Assembly: GCA_003427395.1 (NCBI GenBank)
Contig: BFEA01000076.1
Location: 2,629,358-2,693,357, forward strand
Length of the DNA: 64,000 bases
Reading direction: 5' to 3'
Source: Chara braunii
Taxonomy: Eukaryota > Streptophyta > Charophyceae > Charales > Characeae
In this document: positions 1 through 11,430 of the stretch, piece by piece
Layout: the number at the start of each line of letters is the position of its first letter
Numbering within the stretch: the first letter of the stretch is position 1
Made by a program: the position numbers and the translations under genes
The notes under the pieces: model-generated
Databases searched by the model: none
Told to the model about the DNA's origin: nothing
Seen by the model: only the letters and a program-made list of their open reading frames with translations

Positions 1-1014
1 GTGAAGGAACTGGACTCTTGTGTTGGGAGGAGAGAGTATGCTCTCCATGAACATTGGTTTTCAGTGCTACGAACCTCCATTGGTGTATTATTGGTACAAT
101 GCTGCTCTCTGGACACAGTGTGACTATTTGGCTTTCAATGTGATGGTGTGATCTGGAATTGTCATCTCGCTGTTACTTATTTTCCTTGCACAATCAATGT
201 CTGCCTCAAAAATGTTGGATCAGATCCTGGGTGCTATGCCCTCCGTAACCTCTGCCTGTATCCTCTGCCTGTAACCTCTCTCTCTCTCGTATTGGAAGAA
301 GACGACGACGACGACGACGACGACGACGAAGAAGAAGAAGAAGAAGAAGAAGAAGGAGGAGGAGGAGGAGGAGGAAGACGGAGGGAGACGAAGAAGAGGA
401 AGAAGATGTCATTCTTCTTGCTGTCCCACCTGCTGGTACCACCGCCTGCTAACCGCTGTGTCGTGTGCAGGTTGGCGCACTATGGCGCCAGCGTGCTTTG
501 CCGCAGGAAGGTACCTCCGCCCCTCTTGCTCCTGTGCCTTTCCATCGACCTTAAGGCGCTGCCCAACAGCGTGTCGCTCCAGAAGTGAGCTCCTCGAACT
601 GTCCAGTACCCAGCCTCAGCCCAGCTATATTTAGCACTGGGCCTGGCTGGGCGTGCCTCTGAGGTTGGCCTAAAACAGCCCACCCAGTCTGGGCCCCTAT
701 CGGGTATCCAGACCTCGCTGCTCATGCAGCGAGGCGCCAAAATGAGCCTGGCCTGAAAACGGCCTCGCCTGTAGTGCACCCAGCCCAAGGCTGTGCCTTG
801 GGGACTTCAAGTCCGAAACGACATCTGAACCGACAAAATAGGGCAGCACATTCATAATAAATAAATAAATAAATGAGTGCGGCCTCAGTACCTGCGGCCT
901 AAAAGGCTGCCATGGGCCTCCAGGGCGCGTGCGGAATGGCATGCGGCCTGGGGCCCCCTCAGCAACCGTCGGGCCCCATTTGATGGGACCCGTGTGCAGG
1001 CGCAGCATGTAACA
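1..1014 (-). repeat. Probable 3' LTR of gypsy element G1 (partial)
   Basis: On the minus strand a run of seven G (1015-1021) is followed by TGTTACATGC starting at 1014, which looks like a polypurine tract followed by an LTR beginning with TG. The integrase-like frame of G1 ends just upstream. No matching 5' LTR was found by eye near 14.4-15.2 kb, so the LTR call rests on position and terminal motif only. The far end is not defined. Apart from the trinucleotide repeat I see no gene here. Confidence 0.4.
296..407 (+). repeat. Compound trinucleotide microsatellite (GAC/GAA/GGA)
   Basis: Runs of GAC, then GAA, then GGA follow one another, ending in a mixed purine tract. The frames across it encode Asp/Glu/Gly homopolymers on one strand and Leu/Arg runs on the other. 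There is no sign that any of them is a real protein. Confidence 0.9.
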
Positions 1015-1025
1015 CCCCCCCATCC

Positions 1026-2430
1026 TTATGAAGTCCAGCGGGTCGAGGGCGAAGCTGACAATCTGAAGGTGGAACCTGGAAGCGAGCGCGATGTGGAGCA
1101 AAGATGCCGCCTTGCCTTGCTGAGGTGAAAACCGTCTATAGAGGGTGGCTCTTGCGATCGTCGCCCGAGAAAGTCGTCATGCTCCGCTGGAGTGAAAAGA
1201 GCCAACTTGGAACAATGAAAGACCGGGGAGACGGGCAAGTGGGGGGGCACCTGAATAACGAATGAAGGTCCTTCGGGGGCATCCCCAGCGGGTGCCACGA
1301 TCGGCCAGGACCCCATCCATTTCGGGAGGAGCTTGTGAGAGATATCTTGTTCCAGGCTGAATTTCGCGACGGAGACCCATACGAGGTTGCCGACTCGGAA
1401 TGGACAAGGAAGACGCTGGCGATTGGTCTGTTGGCTCTTTCGTTATTGTGTCTTCGACATTTGGTCGCGTGCCTTGACAAGTAGCTCTTGCATCCGATGC
1501 AAGAAAAGAAGATGGTCGCCGCTCTCAGTCGCCCGCAGGATGATTGTGTCCAACCGAGAAGTGACAGGCGAGCCATGCTCGAACTCAAAGGGCGACATCC
1601 CGATAGCCAGATGAATGGACGAGGTTTATGCCAACTCGACATCCGGCAGGCGCTCAACCCAATCCTTTTGGTCGGGACGGATGAGAGTGCGAAGGAGAAC
1701 CAGTGCGGTCTGATGCGCCGTCTCCGTTCGGCCATCAGTTTGGGGGTGGCGAGCCGAACTCAACTTGAGAGATGAGCCCCATCGTTTGATGAGCGCCAAC
1801 CAGAAATCGGACATGAACCGAGTGTCGCAGCCGCAGACGATTTCCTTGGGGTAACCCTTGGTTCGAATCCAACCGGCGTAAAGAATCTCGGCCAACTCCG
1901 ATGCCATGGCATGATAGCGACAAGGCAGGAACAGAGCGGACTTGGTCAGTCGGTCAACCACCGTGAGAATCCCCTCCACACCGGTCTTGTGCTTGGGGAA
2001 CAGCCCGGTGCCGCAATCGCTTCCCTTCGNCGCTAGGGGACCGGTAATGGTCGTAACTCGCCATACGAACGATGATTGCGGGATTTGCAGCATCGGCAAA
2101 CCTCGCATGACTCGCAATAACGTGTGACGTCGTCGAGGAGGCTGGGCCACCAAAAGTGCTCGTNACGATGATTGCGGGATTTGCAGCATCGGCAAACCTC
2201 GCATGACTCGCAATAACGTGTGACGTCGTCGAGGAGGCTGGGCCACCAAAAGTGCTCGTGAAGTNGGCCAATCGTTCGATTGACTCCAAAGTGTCAGGTG
2301 GCAGGAGCGTCATGGAACTCGCCAAGAAGTCGCNTACGCAAGTGGGGATCACTTGGCACNCAAAGGTGGTCCTTCCCCTGGGTGTGGACAACCAAATACC
2401 CCTCTTGGATCCGGTAGTGCCATGGCATCG
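1026..2430 (-). pseudogene. int: G1 integrase, broken and mis-assembled
   Basis: On the minus strand an H2C2-like N-terminal region around 2420-2280 contains ambiguous bases. The catalytic core includes ILTVVDRLTKSALFLP, CDTRFMSDFW (second Asp) and ARHPQTDGRTE (catalytic Glu). A C-terminal portion with LPKWMGSWPIVAP and VFHCSKLALF (1316-1150) matches the usual gypsy integrase tail. Frames change near 1626 and 1316. Five single Ns and a 95-bp duplication lie in the 5' part, so some breaks may be assembly errors. No clear chromodomain was recognised. Confidence 0.9.
2069..2259. repeat. 95-bp exact duplication across a single N (probable assembly error)
   Basis: Bases 2069-2163 recur identically at 2165-2259, separated only by an N at 2164. 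Both fall in the integrase region, where a tandem copy makes no protein sense. Further single Ns lie at 2030, 2265, 2334 and 2360. The pattern fits unmerged contig ends. Confidence 0.85.
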
Positions 2431-2559
2431 GATTAGGAGAGGAACAATTTGCGTACTTGTCGCGAAACTCGGGGTCGGCTTGGTAGCCGCAAATGAAGTT
2501 GTCCCGCAGGTCGTTATCGATCTCGAAGGTCAAATAGACTGCGGTGTAATGATCCGGAT

Positions 2560-3158
2560 ACCGTGAAAGAGCATCCGCAAAACGATTTGACTTCCCTGGA
2601 ATGCGATCGGGAAAGAAGTCAAACTGGTCGATGAAATCCATCAAATGGGCGACAATGTTGTTAACCGTGTCTTGGGTCTTGTCGAAGACCAACAGATTGT
2701 TGTCTGTCACCCATCGGAATTGACTTCGACCAAGGAGAAAGTGTCGCCGCCGCTTGAGCGCTTGGACGAAGGCTAGTAGTTCCTTCTTTCGTGCATCGTC
2801 CATTGAGCGCACAACTGGCAGCTGAAATACTCAACCGGGTGCCGGTCCACGCCATTGTGTTGCTCGAGGACGGCACCAATGCCATAGCCGGACGCATCGG
2901 TTGTGACAAGCGTCGACAATAGCGGGTCGTAGATACACAAGACCTCTGCGAATAGTAATGCGGCTTTGAGGGCCAAAAATGAACCCCGCGCATCCTCACC
3001 GAAGTCGAACGATCGATCCTCGCATTGAAGCTTGGTCAAGTGGGCCGCGATCTTCGAACAGCCTTTGATAAAACGCCGGTAGTAGCCAACAAGGCCAAGA
3101 AACGAACGGACATCCGTGACGTTCCGTGATGCCCGCCACTCTTGGACCACTTGAATCT
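2560..3158 (-). pseudogene. pol: G1 connection domain and RNase H
   Basis: The connection region contains VRSFLGLVGYYRRFIKG, the conserved gypsy sequence after the RT palm. RNase H follows with TTDASGYGIGAVL (first catalytic Asp), then after a frameshift near 2780 the segment with RSQFRWVTDNNLLVF and PGKSNRFADALSR (C-terminal catalytic region). The usual TDH is TDN. It degrades the RNA strand of the RNA/DNA hybrid in replication. The domain order continues directly into integrase. Confidence 0.92.
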
Positions 3159-3885
3159 TGTCCGACAACGGACTCATGCCCTCTGGTGTGACAAAATGGC
3201 CCAAGTATTCCAGCTCTTGCCGGACAAATTTGCACTCGTCGTGGTTGGCTTTGTACTTGGCGCGGTGGTGTCCAATACTCGTCGAAGGTGCTCAAGATGA
3301 TCCTCCAAGGTCCAACTATAGACGAGAATGTCGTCCAAGGAGAGCAGCACGAACCGGTCGAACATCGCACGGAACTCGTTGGTCATTGCCACTTGGAACC
3401 TCGGCGGGGCATTGGTGAGGCCAAAAGGCATGACTACCCACTCAAAATGTTTGTACCTCGTCTTGAACGCGGATTTCTAGCGATCATTCGGATGTATCGA
3501 AATCTGATGATAGCCCGACTTCAAGTCCAACTTGGAAAAGTACTTTGCGCCGCCCAAACGCTCAAGAAGATTGTCGATACGAGGAAGCGGCCCCACATTC
3601 TTGACGGTTTGCACGTTGAGCTTGTGGTAATCGATGCACAATCATAGATTCTTCTTCCATAAAAAGAGAATTGGCGCTCCATATGGTGAGCTACTAGGGC
3701 GGATCCAGCCTTTATCCAACAAGTCGTCGAGTTGTGCACAGAGGACCGCGAGCTCCTCCTCGCTCAAGCGATAGATGCAACCTTTCGGCAGCACGACACC
3801 GGCCTCAAGAATGATCTCGTGAGAGGTCGGGCGATCCGGCACCACACTGGTAGGTGAATCGAGGATGTCGGCGAGGTCGTCAAGC
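3159..3885 (-). pseudogene. pol: G1 reverse transcriptase, broken
   Basis: RT motifs appear in order on the minus strand. The N-terminal part includes LDDLLDKGWIRPSSSPYGAP (about 3750-3690). A TGA stop at 3642-3644 interrupts the segment just before CIDYHKLN. The palm then contains LDLKSGYHQI, a TAG replacing a usual Trp near 3477, and MPFGLTNAP (3431). The catalytic box reads VLLSLDDILVYS, so the usual Tyr of YxDD is Ser. A frameshift near 3265-3290 separates it from the connection region starting GHFVTPEG. These breaks rule out a working enzyme; the family is clearly Ty3/gypsy. Confidence 0.93.
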
Positions 3886-4911
3886 ATCTGCACCACAAGG
3901 GGGTCCGAAGACAAGTCCGTGGGTGAAGAGTCGGCTACTGCGACGGTTCGTAGAAAACATAGGCTTATCTCGTCGGGCTGCTCGTAAGCACAAGTGGCCC
4001 GGAACGACTTGGTCGTCACAACTTGGTACCGGGTCGAAGGGTGCGGAAGAGGAATGATACACGGCGCCAAAAGCGTCGCGGACGGTAAGAGTCCGCCGAT
4101 GGAAGTTGACCGTGTGATCCGCACTTGCAAGCCAAGGCATTCCCAAAACGATATCGAAGCCCGTGTCCAAGACGTCAAACATCACCGGTTCGCATCCATG
4201 AGGTGCGAAATATACCGATACGGCCTTGATGTAATGGTCAATAAGTTGTTGCGTCCTTTCGTCCGCCAACTTGATCGCAGTCGGGTTTGCCTTCCTCCGA
4301 ACTTGTGCGCCAAGGCCAACCCTTTGAATAAAGGCTTGGCTCATGAAATTGTTAGATGCACAGCTATTCAGCAAAGCGTTGCAGGACGCTTGCCCAACTT
4401 GGATGCGGACATAAAGGAGATGTGCGTTGTTGTCGTCGTACTGCTGCATGCAAAACTCACGGGCCACCTTGGTAACATATGCAAGGATGCCCACCACCGC
4501 AACTTCGTCACCCATCGGCGAAGTTGGTGGTGCATAGAAGGTTAAGTACGTGTGAAGATGAGCGCATAGTGCTGCGCATTGCGGTTCCGTCATGCGGCCC
4601 ATGGTCGGGAGAGGAAGCCATGCAAAATCCTCGGATGTGAGAGGGTTCAATACCTCTATGTTGAACTCGCGTGCCGAATCTCGTGAAGAACCACTTGAAG
4701 ACAATAAGTTGCCGCTTCCGGACGGAGAAGATGTCGCACACACGTCTTGTCCTTGAGCATGAGTGCCCAACGAAGGTACGAGTCGGGCAGCATAGTCCTC
4801 AAAATATATATAAGATGGGAGGACTATCGACTTCCGCATGTGCCCCGGAACTAAGGGTGGTCGCACGCGCAGCAACCGGTTCCGAAGGCGTCGAGAGTGT
4901 CGTCGACTCAC
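3880..4911 (-). pseudogene. pro: G1 aspartic protease (retropepsin-like) region, catalytic Asp lost
   Basis: An open frame of 343 codons. At residues 179-190 it reads ALLNSCASNNFM where active gypsy proteases have A-L-x-D-S-G-A. The catalytic Asp is therefore Asn (residue 182) and the following Gly is Cys. Downstream, a run ending in DTGFDIVLGMPWLA matches the flap and C-terminal part of gypsy proteases (I-L-G-M-x-W-L). The first ~130 residues are a poorly conserved linker after the nucleocapsid. With the Asp gone the domain should be inactive. The start is uncertain because pol of such elements is normally part of a polyprotein. Confidence 0.85.
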
Positions 4912-4923
4912 TCTCGGTGGTGC

Positions 4924-5223
4924 TCACTTTCCCGACTGTTGGCCCTTAGCTTCCAAAGGACAACCCGCTGTGTCGTGGAAATCACTATTGCACAACAAAC
5001 AATATCGGAGTCTCGTGCGTATCTTGTATACTCTCTCCGAGAGACCATAGTGGGTCCATGGGTCTTGAGTTGCTGCACCGGGCCCGGGGTTTGACGTGGT
5101 GTTGATCTTCAATCTGCCGCATCCTCGGCCTTTGCCAGGGCGGCCACCATCCTAGGCAGCTGCAAGTTTGTCCCCCTCATTGGTAGACGCGGCCTCGCTT
5201 GAAAAGTCGGTTGACGTTGCCGC
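4924..5223 (-). pseudogene. gag: G1 gag, C-terminal part with CCHC zinc knuckle
   Basis: This continues the gag frame from 13180 once copy A is removed. It has one in-frame TAG at 5152-5154. Near the end it shows CLLCNSDFHDTAGC, a perfect CX2CX4HX4C zinc knuckle, the nucleocapsid motif that binds the element's RNA. The pol frames follow directly downstream on the minus strand. Confidence 0.85.
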
Positions 5224-5234
5224 TGTCGGCGCGA

Positions 5235-5252
5235 ATACCCTTACAAGGGTAT
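5235..5252. repeat. 18-bp palindrome near giant-LTR start (copy A)
   Basis: ATACCCTT-AC-AAGGGTAT, perfect 8-bp arms, beginning 11 bp inside the element end. The same motif at the same place marks copies B, C and the Z 3' LTR. Confidence 0.9.
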
Positions 5253-8200
5253 CCGCCCTGGTTTTTGCAAGTGACAGGAATTAAGTGGGTTTAAAGTTAA
5301 GTATACTGCGCTAGGCGTGGCTGTGTCTGTGGTTACATTGACTGGGTGGTTGACTAGAGTAAAGAGTGCGTGGGCGCGCAGGTTTAAGGCGCGCGTGATT
5401 TATCCCCTGATGTTGATTACGAAACCGGCATGGGTGTCGGTCTGGTTGTTTTATTTTTATTTTCTTGTTTCTAGTTACTCTTGATCAAATTAGGATCTAG
5501 GGGGTATTTCCTCTCGGTGGCTATGTTTGACCGAGTCGAGCGCGCGTGCGGAGAACGACCCCGACAACGACATCGGCAACGACGGCGCGACTTCGTACGG
5601 TGAGCGGGGTGTCGTAGGATGGCGTTCGGGGCAATTATGGCACGGTATAAGCAAGCCGGCGCGGACACTAGGGAGCCGCGCAGCCGGTCTGTGGGCCCAA
5701 AGCGCCGCGCCGCACTGCCTGGTATGATACTTTGCGGGCACCGATCTCAGGCTTGGGCATAGCCCTATAGGTTACGATAGCGGACAGTCACTATGGAGGG
5801 TCGGGGATCGAGGCCAGCGGGCGTCGGCGCGGCAGCAGCGGAATAGCGTGGAGCAAAAGCCTGAGGGGTTGAGGGCCCTGCGGAGCTATCCCCCTCGGTT
5901 TTGCTAGTGGGCGCGGCGCCGGGTTTCAAGGGCCGTCGACAGGAGCAGCAACCAAGTGCCCTGAGCTCGCGCTGCTTTTTGACGAGTTGTTCGGGTTCCT
6001 GTGTGTTCGGGATGCTAACGAGTGGGGAGCGATTGAAACCCCCCACGGGTGGCCGTCACGGCATTCGAGGCGCCTCTTTCGGCGGGCCCGTTCCGGTTCC
6101 TGCGTGTTCGGGATGCTGGTGAGAAAGACTCGGGCCGGCGAGATCGCCGTGCATGCAAGTCGGTGGGGGATTAGCCTACGAGGCGGAGAAATGAAACTGA
6201 GTGGCGAGGCCCCGTTTTGTAGGTGCATCGGCCGCAGGCCTTGACTGCTGCGAGAAGTCGGTGAGCATGCCGGTTGGGACCCGAAACGGACAGACAGGGC
6301 CTTGGCAAAGAAGCCCAAGGCGCGGGGGCAGAGGCCGCTAGTGCATGTACCCTGTGCCCATTTCGGGCCTTAAGGTTCCGATTTCGGGTATTCGCTACCA
6401 CCACCACCAAGATCTGCACTGGGACCCATGTTACCCAGGCCGTGCTTCAGGCAGGACAGCAGGGCCGTGCCTTCGAACCCGTGTCCTGCTGTACAAAAGA
6501 AAAGGGCGAGTGGCCCTTGGAAGCGCCGCGGGGCATCTGTTGCGTTGGGATAATACTAGAAAGATTCGCAATGCCACTAGGCAAGGCCGAGGCGTGTGAA
6601 GTCTGAGAGTGAACTCGGACGAGATACAGGCCAGGCGCGTGTGAGGTGTAGAGGGAGAAGTCGGGGTGACCGTTGAGGTTACCGCGGGGCATAGCCCCAG
6701 CGTAGTCCTTCGGACAGCCGTAAAAATTGGGACGGTATAGAGAAGATTAGCACGGTCCCCCGCGCTTACGAGAAGTATAAGACGCGGGGTGGCCCGAGCC
6801 CCGCTCCTGCCTCTTTTCTGTCGTCTCTGGGAGACACCTCTCCCGTTCGGTGCCATACGGTCGGGTGTAGTGACGGGGAGTAGCATTGCGGGATGACGAG
6901 ACGAGGGCTGGTGGGCGAAGCGGAGCAGGCAGCAGCGGGCCGAGGTGGGGAGCGAGGCTGAGGACCGACGGAGCGTGAAGGGCAGTGACGGGGAGAGGTG
7001 GAAGAGGGAAGGAGCCAAGGTGGCACTGTGCAGACAGCGAGGAGGAGCAAGTCGGAGGTGCGGGACTACGGGCGCAGTGAAGGGAGATGCACCCGGTCGC
7101 GGTTTTGCGCGGGGTGCATGCACAACGAAGGGCGCTGGGAGTGGTACAGCGGAGCAGCAAGCAGCTGAGGAGGGGCACGAACCCGAACGTGGAGCGAGCT
7201 AGGGGCAGGCAGGAGGCAGGCAATAGCGGGCGGAGGCTGCGGAGCAACAGCGCAGCAAAGGAGGGCGAGGTGACGAGGGAGACAGGCCGGGGTGCGGCCA
7301 GGCTGCGCTGAGCAGCAGACAGGCAGTGGGAAATAAGGATGAATCCGGACGGAAAAGGGGGCCGGGTGCATGCACGATAACACAGGAAGATGGTGCGCGA
7401 AGGGCGAAGAAGAAGGGTGGTGCGGGGGGACTGAGAACTGCACAGTGTACTCGACTCATAGTAGAAACGAGCAGTTCGAGATGTCGAGAAGAGATTTTTG
7501 GCCCGAGCGAATTGAGCTGTGAAGACGGAACTAGATAAAAGTTAGTAGAAGTGGAGATTAGTAGGAAAAACGGTGCAGGGTGTTATCGGAGAGAGCAGCA
7601 ATGGAGGAAGGAAAGTCGAATGAACCTAGACGCGGATTCGAGCTAGGTGCATTCGAAAACAAACGAGAAAGGAGGAAAACGGGTAAAGTTTAGCTTGATC
7701 GGTCGCTTCTCGACCGTTTTCGATAAGGGAAGAAGCGAAACCGGGTTTTTGATGATGGGCGACCCCGAAAACGATGTCAGTTTTAGAAGAAAGTGAGTAG
7801 AATCGAGGTTAGTTGAGAAATGGAGTGCGTCGGGATGGTCGAGGAGAGAGGAGGAGAGACTTACCTCGCTCGATTCCTAACGGAATCGAGTATGGGAAGG
7901 CGCTAAACTAAGTTTTTTCGGTCGAGCGAATCGAATGATGACCTTGGTTCGGCGAATGGGGCACTGTGTGAAGAGATAGGGAGAGAAAGTGGTGCGCTCG
8001 GGCTATGGCCGAACGAGGAAGAAGGAGGAAGATGAACATGTCAATCTCAACCGGTTCTTGGTCAGAACGGGCGAGGGAAAGAGATGAATCGGTGGTCATA
8101 GAGTGGGCGAGCCTGTTAGTAGAGTTAGTTTGGTCGGAGGGTCAGTAGAGAAGGAGCTAGAAGGTAGAGGGGTTGTGCCTGTTGGTGTTCTGCAACTGAA

Positions 8201-9613
8201 CCCAGCCGTGATAGTGGCCGGGTACTTTCCCCAAGAAAAGGCAGTTCGGAGTTGTATTCCCCTTCCACTTGCTCCTATTCGGGGCTGGGGTTTTCATCAT
8301 GGTGATCGCCGTTTGCCCCGATCATGTTCCCTACCTCGGGTCTCTTTCCGTTCGTGGTCTGCGGCCACTAAAGAGATGAACTACCCTGGCCTGAAAAGCG
8401 GCCAGGTGCATTCGCAAACTGAAGGATGGAATAGCGGGCGGAACCAGCGGAGCAGAGGTAGGCAGCGGAGAGGAAGAAACTTACCTGCTGGCCGCCCGTA
8501 CCCTCTCGGGGAAGCGCTCGTCGAAGTGTTACCCCCGGCTATGTTACTGTTTGTGGTACCACCAGGCCAGCACTGATCCAAGCAGTTGTTGTGGCTGTTG
8601 ACTACGGGCTCTTGTAGATCGGGCACGAACTGTTGCAGCAGGCTGGGCACACTCTACTATGTTTGTTATAGACTGAGCACGGATTTTCGCTGCGGACTGT
8701 ATTCTGAGGAAGATGAGCTGTGGTTGGCAGGGACCTGCTGTCCTAAGTTGTTGTATGCCGCGGGGCTGTTGCGGCATAGTTCTGTGCCACGGGTCTACTG
8801 CAGCATTCACGGACTGCGCGCGAGCTACCACTTCGGACTGGGTATGACCCACTGTTGTCACTATTGACCACCACTGAGTGTCATGCTGCGTCCAAGGACC
8901 ACTACGGACTACCGTGCGGCGGCGGCAGGACTAAGGAGAAGTATTGGAGCTCGGGGAGGCAATCAGACGGGACGGATAGGGGCCACAGTTGCAGTTGGGA
9001 GGCCGTCGGAGGGTAGGTTTCAACAACTGACTTTCGGTCGGACCAAGCTGCTGCGTTTTGTTGGGCCGCCATTGCGGGGCCCTCAGGCGTCGAAGGATTG
9101 AAGGCCTTCTCGTGCGAGTCTGAGCGCACCTCTCCTGGATCTGAGAGACTTCAAAATTCTCTTTTTGCCCTCGCCCTCTAAGTCTAGTCTATTGCTTCTG
9201 GGAGGAAGGCGGCAGGCGGGATTGCAACCCGTAATCCGCGCCAAGGCCTTTGTGGGAAGTTCGCCCCACCGATTGCGGGAGCCCTAGCGGGACTCAGGCG
9301 GAGTCCTGGAGGCAGGGAAGAGAGTGGTAATTCCCTGACTCCTTCTATAAACCCACCTATAACCCCTATCTATATACCCTTCTATGTTTGATTGAGTGTA
9401 TGGTGCGGACCCTGTATTTGACTTTGGGTTGGCTTTCAGGACATAAGTCAGACTGAAATAAAGGGATGTGTGTGCAATTTCAGTTTCAGACTTTGTTTGG
9501 TTGCCTGAAAGCAGACTGTGAACAAAAGGGGGGTTGCATCAAAAGGGGGGTTGCATCTGGGGGAAGGTTGGGAGGAAGGCAGTATTGCGTGCAATTTTGA
9601 TTGAGTCGCTAAG

Positions 9614-10580
9614 GCTGGGAGGTCCCCTTAAGTTTGGGGAAGCCCAGCGCTTTGTTTATTTTTGACTTGCATGGAGCCTCATAACGCTCTATAAGTTTAG
9701 GTAGCCTGAAGCTCTGGAGGCTGGGATATCCCCATAAGTTTGGGGAGACCCAGTGCTGTGAACTGTATGGAGGGTCAGGACGCTCTATAAGTTCAGGTGA
9801 CTTGACTGCTCTGACTTGTGGGGGTTTGATTGTGAATAACTTTCAGGGACCCAAGGCGCTCTATAAGTTTAGGTACCTTGGGTTGCCTTGTCTTACTTGG
9901 GGCTTTCTCTGTTTCTTTGTTTCTGAACGAGGAGGTCTGTGCCGCTCTACAAGTTTAGGTGGTCCAACCCTCCTCCTGTTTTGTTCTGAGGGAGTAATTC
10001 TGGCAGGGGACAGGCCGCTTTATAAGTTTAGGTAGCCTGGCCTACTGCCTCCCACAGATTGGATCAGAGAGAAACGAACCTGGCAGAGGATCAGACCGCT
10101 CTATAAGTTTAGGTAGTCTGACAGAAAGCCTCGCACATGTTGGAACCCAATGGATATAATCTGGCTATATTGTATTAATATTTTATTAAGAACAGGCTAG
10201 TCAGACGTGGGTTCCATAAGATTGGACGGCCTGGCTATAGCTTATCATGAAATGAAGAGAGTATAACTAAGAGATATAACTGAAGGTAAACTTGGGCAGG
10301 CTGAGCGACGTTCTAAGATGAGCGGCTCAGCCCTATGTCCGTTTGGAAGAGTAAGTGCAGAGAGGTATATAAAACTTGGATATTAAACAGTTCAGGGCGA
10401 CTAAGCATTGTTCCTAAGATGAATGGCTTAGTCGTATGCCCAGGGAAGAGAAAAGTAGTTGTGCCCTCTGTTTGTGTACACTTGGCTGAGTCAGAACGCT
10501 CTATAAGTTTAGGAATTCTGACTTTAGGCCTGGCTAAGTTGGGCGCGCTCTGTACGTTCATGTGGCCTGACCTATGCCTT
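9614..10580 (+). repeat. Stem-loop array A: invariant TAAGTT hexaloop, varying paired stems
   Basis: About 13 units spaced roughly 50-120 bp. Most share a loop of TAAGTT (TAAGAT in three, CAAGTT in one). Inner stems vary but pair: CTA/TAG (9861-9872), CCCCA/TGGGG (9730-9745), CCA/TGG (10214-10225). Outer stems are different in each unit yet complementary: GCTGGG/CCCAGC (9614-9619, 9643-9648), ACCCAAGG/CCTTGGGT (9849-9856, 9876-9883), TCAGAC/GTCTGA (10091-10096, 10116-10121), GGCTGAGC/GCTCAGCC (10299-10306, 10325-10332), CGACTAAGC/GCTTAGTCG (10398-10406, 10426-10434), AGTCAGAA/TTCTGACT (10489-10496, 10516-10523). No function is known to me. Confidence 0.88.
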
Positions 10581-10869
10581 ATGTAAGCAGGGTATAAAGG
10601 GTTAAATTATTGAGAGATCATGAACTATTGTTTGCTCAGGTTGACTTGGGGATGGCGAGAGTACTTACCTTTGTGGTTTGGCCTGCATGTGACTGAGGGA
10701 GGCTACTACTTGGTCTAAGTTTCAATTTGATAGGTAGTTGCTTTGGTCGCTCGTCGTGTGCTAGAGCCATAGGAGTTAGTTTCGATTCCTGATTCCTGCA
10801 TTTTCTTAGCTAAGTTTTTTTACTTAGATCAATTCTTGCATTTTCTGGGATCTTTTGTTATACTTGGCT

Positions 10870-11430
10870 TTGTATAAAACTTGGCAAGCTACTTCTCTAC
10901 GGGAAGCGCTGCCGAAATTTCTATATATCCAAGGCGTTAGTCAACTTTTGGCTTGTCAAAGTTCAATTTATCTATTCTTTATATCTGACTTAGTAAAAAT
11001 TTGAAAAGTCTCATTTTCTAAAAGGAGTGCTGCCCAAATTTTTGCTAAATTCAGGGAGTTAGACAAAACTGGACCTTGAGAAGTCAAAGTTACTTTCAGA
11101 TTCTGAACTTAGCCTTCTATAAATTTTGGAATAACCCTTTTCTAAAGGAGGTGCTGCCGAAATTTCTGCAAAACTAAGGAGTTAGTTAAGTCTTGTCTGA
11201 ATTGAACTCGAGTTGTCTTTTGAGTTCATATCTGACTTGGTATAAATCTGGGAAGTCTCCCTTTCTAAAGGGAGTGTTGTCCAAATTTTTATTAATTCAG
11301 GGAGTTAGACAAAATTTGACTTTCCAGAGTTGGAGATTATTTCTGCGTTCATATTTGGACTGATATAAATTCTGGGAAGGCACTTTTCCTACGGGAAGTG
11401 CTGCCGAAATTTTCCTGATTTAGAGGAGTT
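10870..11430 (+). repeat. ~123-bp tandem repeats with GCTGCCGAAATTT core (copy A)
   Basis: Five diverged units centred near 10911, 11030, 11154, 11277 and 11401, each with a core like GGGAAGCGCTGCCGAAATTT followed by GGAGTTAG. Just before the core several units form a hairpin with different arms, for example CTCCCTTT/AAAGGGAG, CCTTT/AAAGG and GCACTT/AAGTGC. Fewer units occur in copies B, C and D. Copy B is inserted in one such core in copy C/D. Confidence 0.85.

Noticed and set aside
206-588. Acidic or Leu/Arg-rich ORFs near the start
   Set aside because: They consist mostly of trinucleotide microsatellite translation.
9614-10580. CRISPR-like array (short conserved repeat with variable spacers)
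   Set aside because: Spacing is irregular, the variable flanks are complementary to each other across the repeat, and the setting is a eukaryotic retroelement. No cas-like gene is present.
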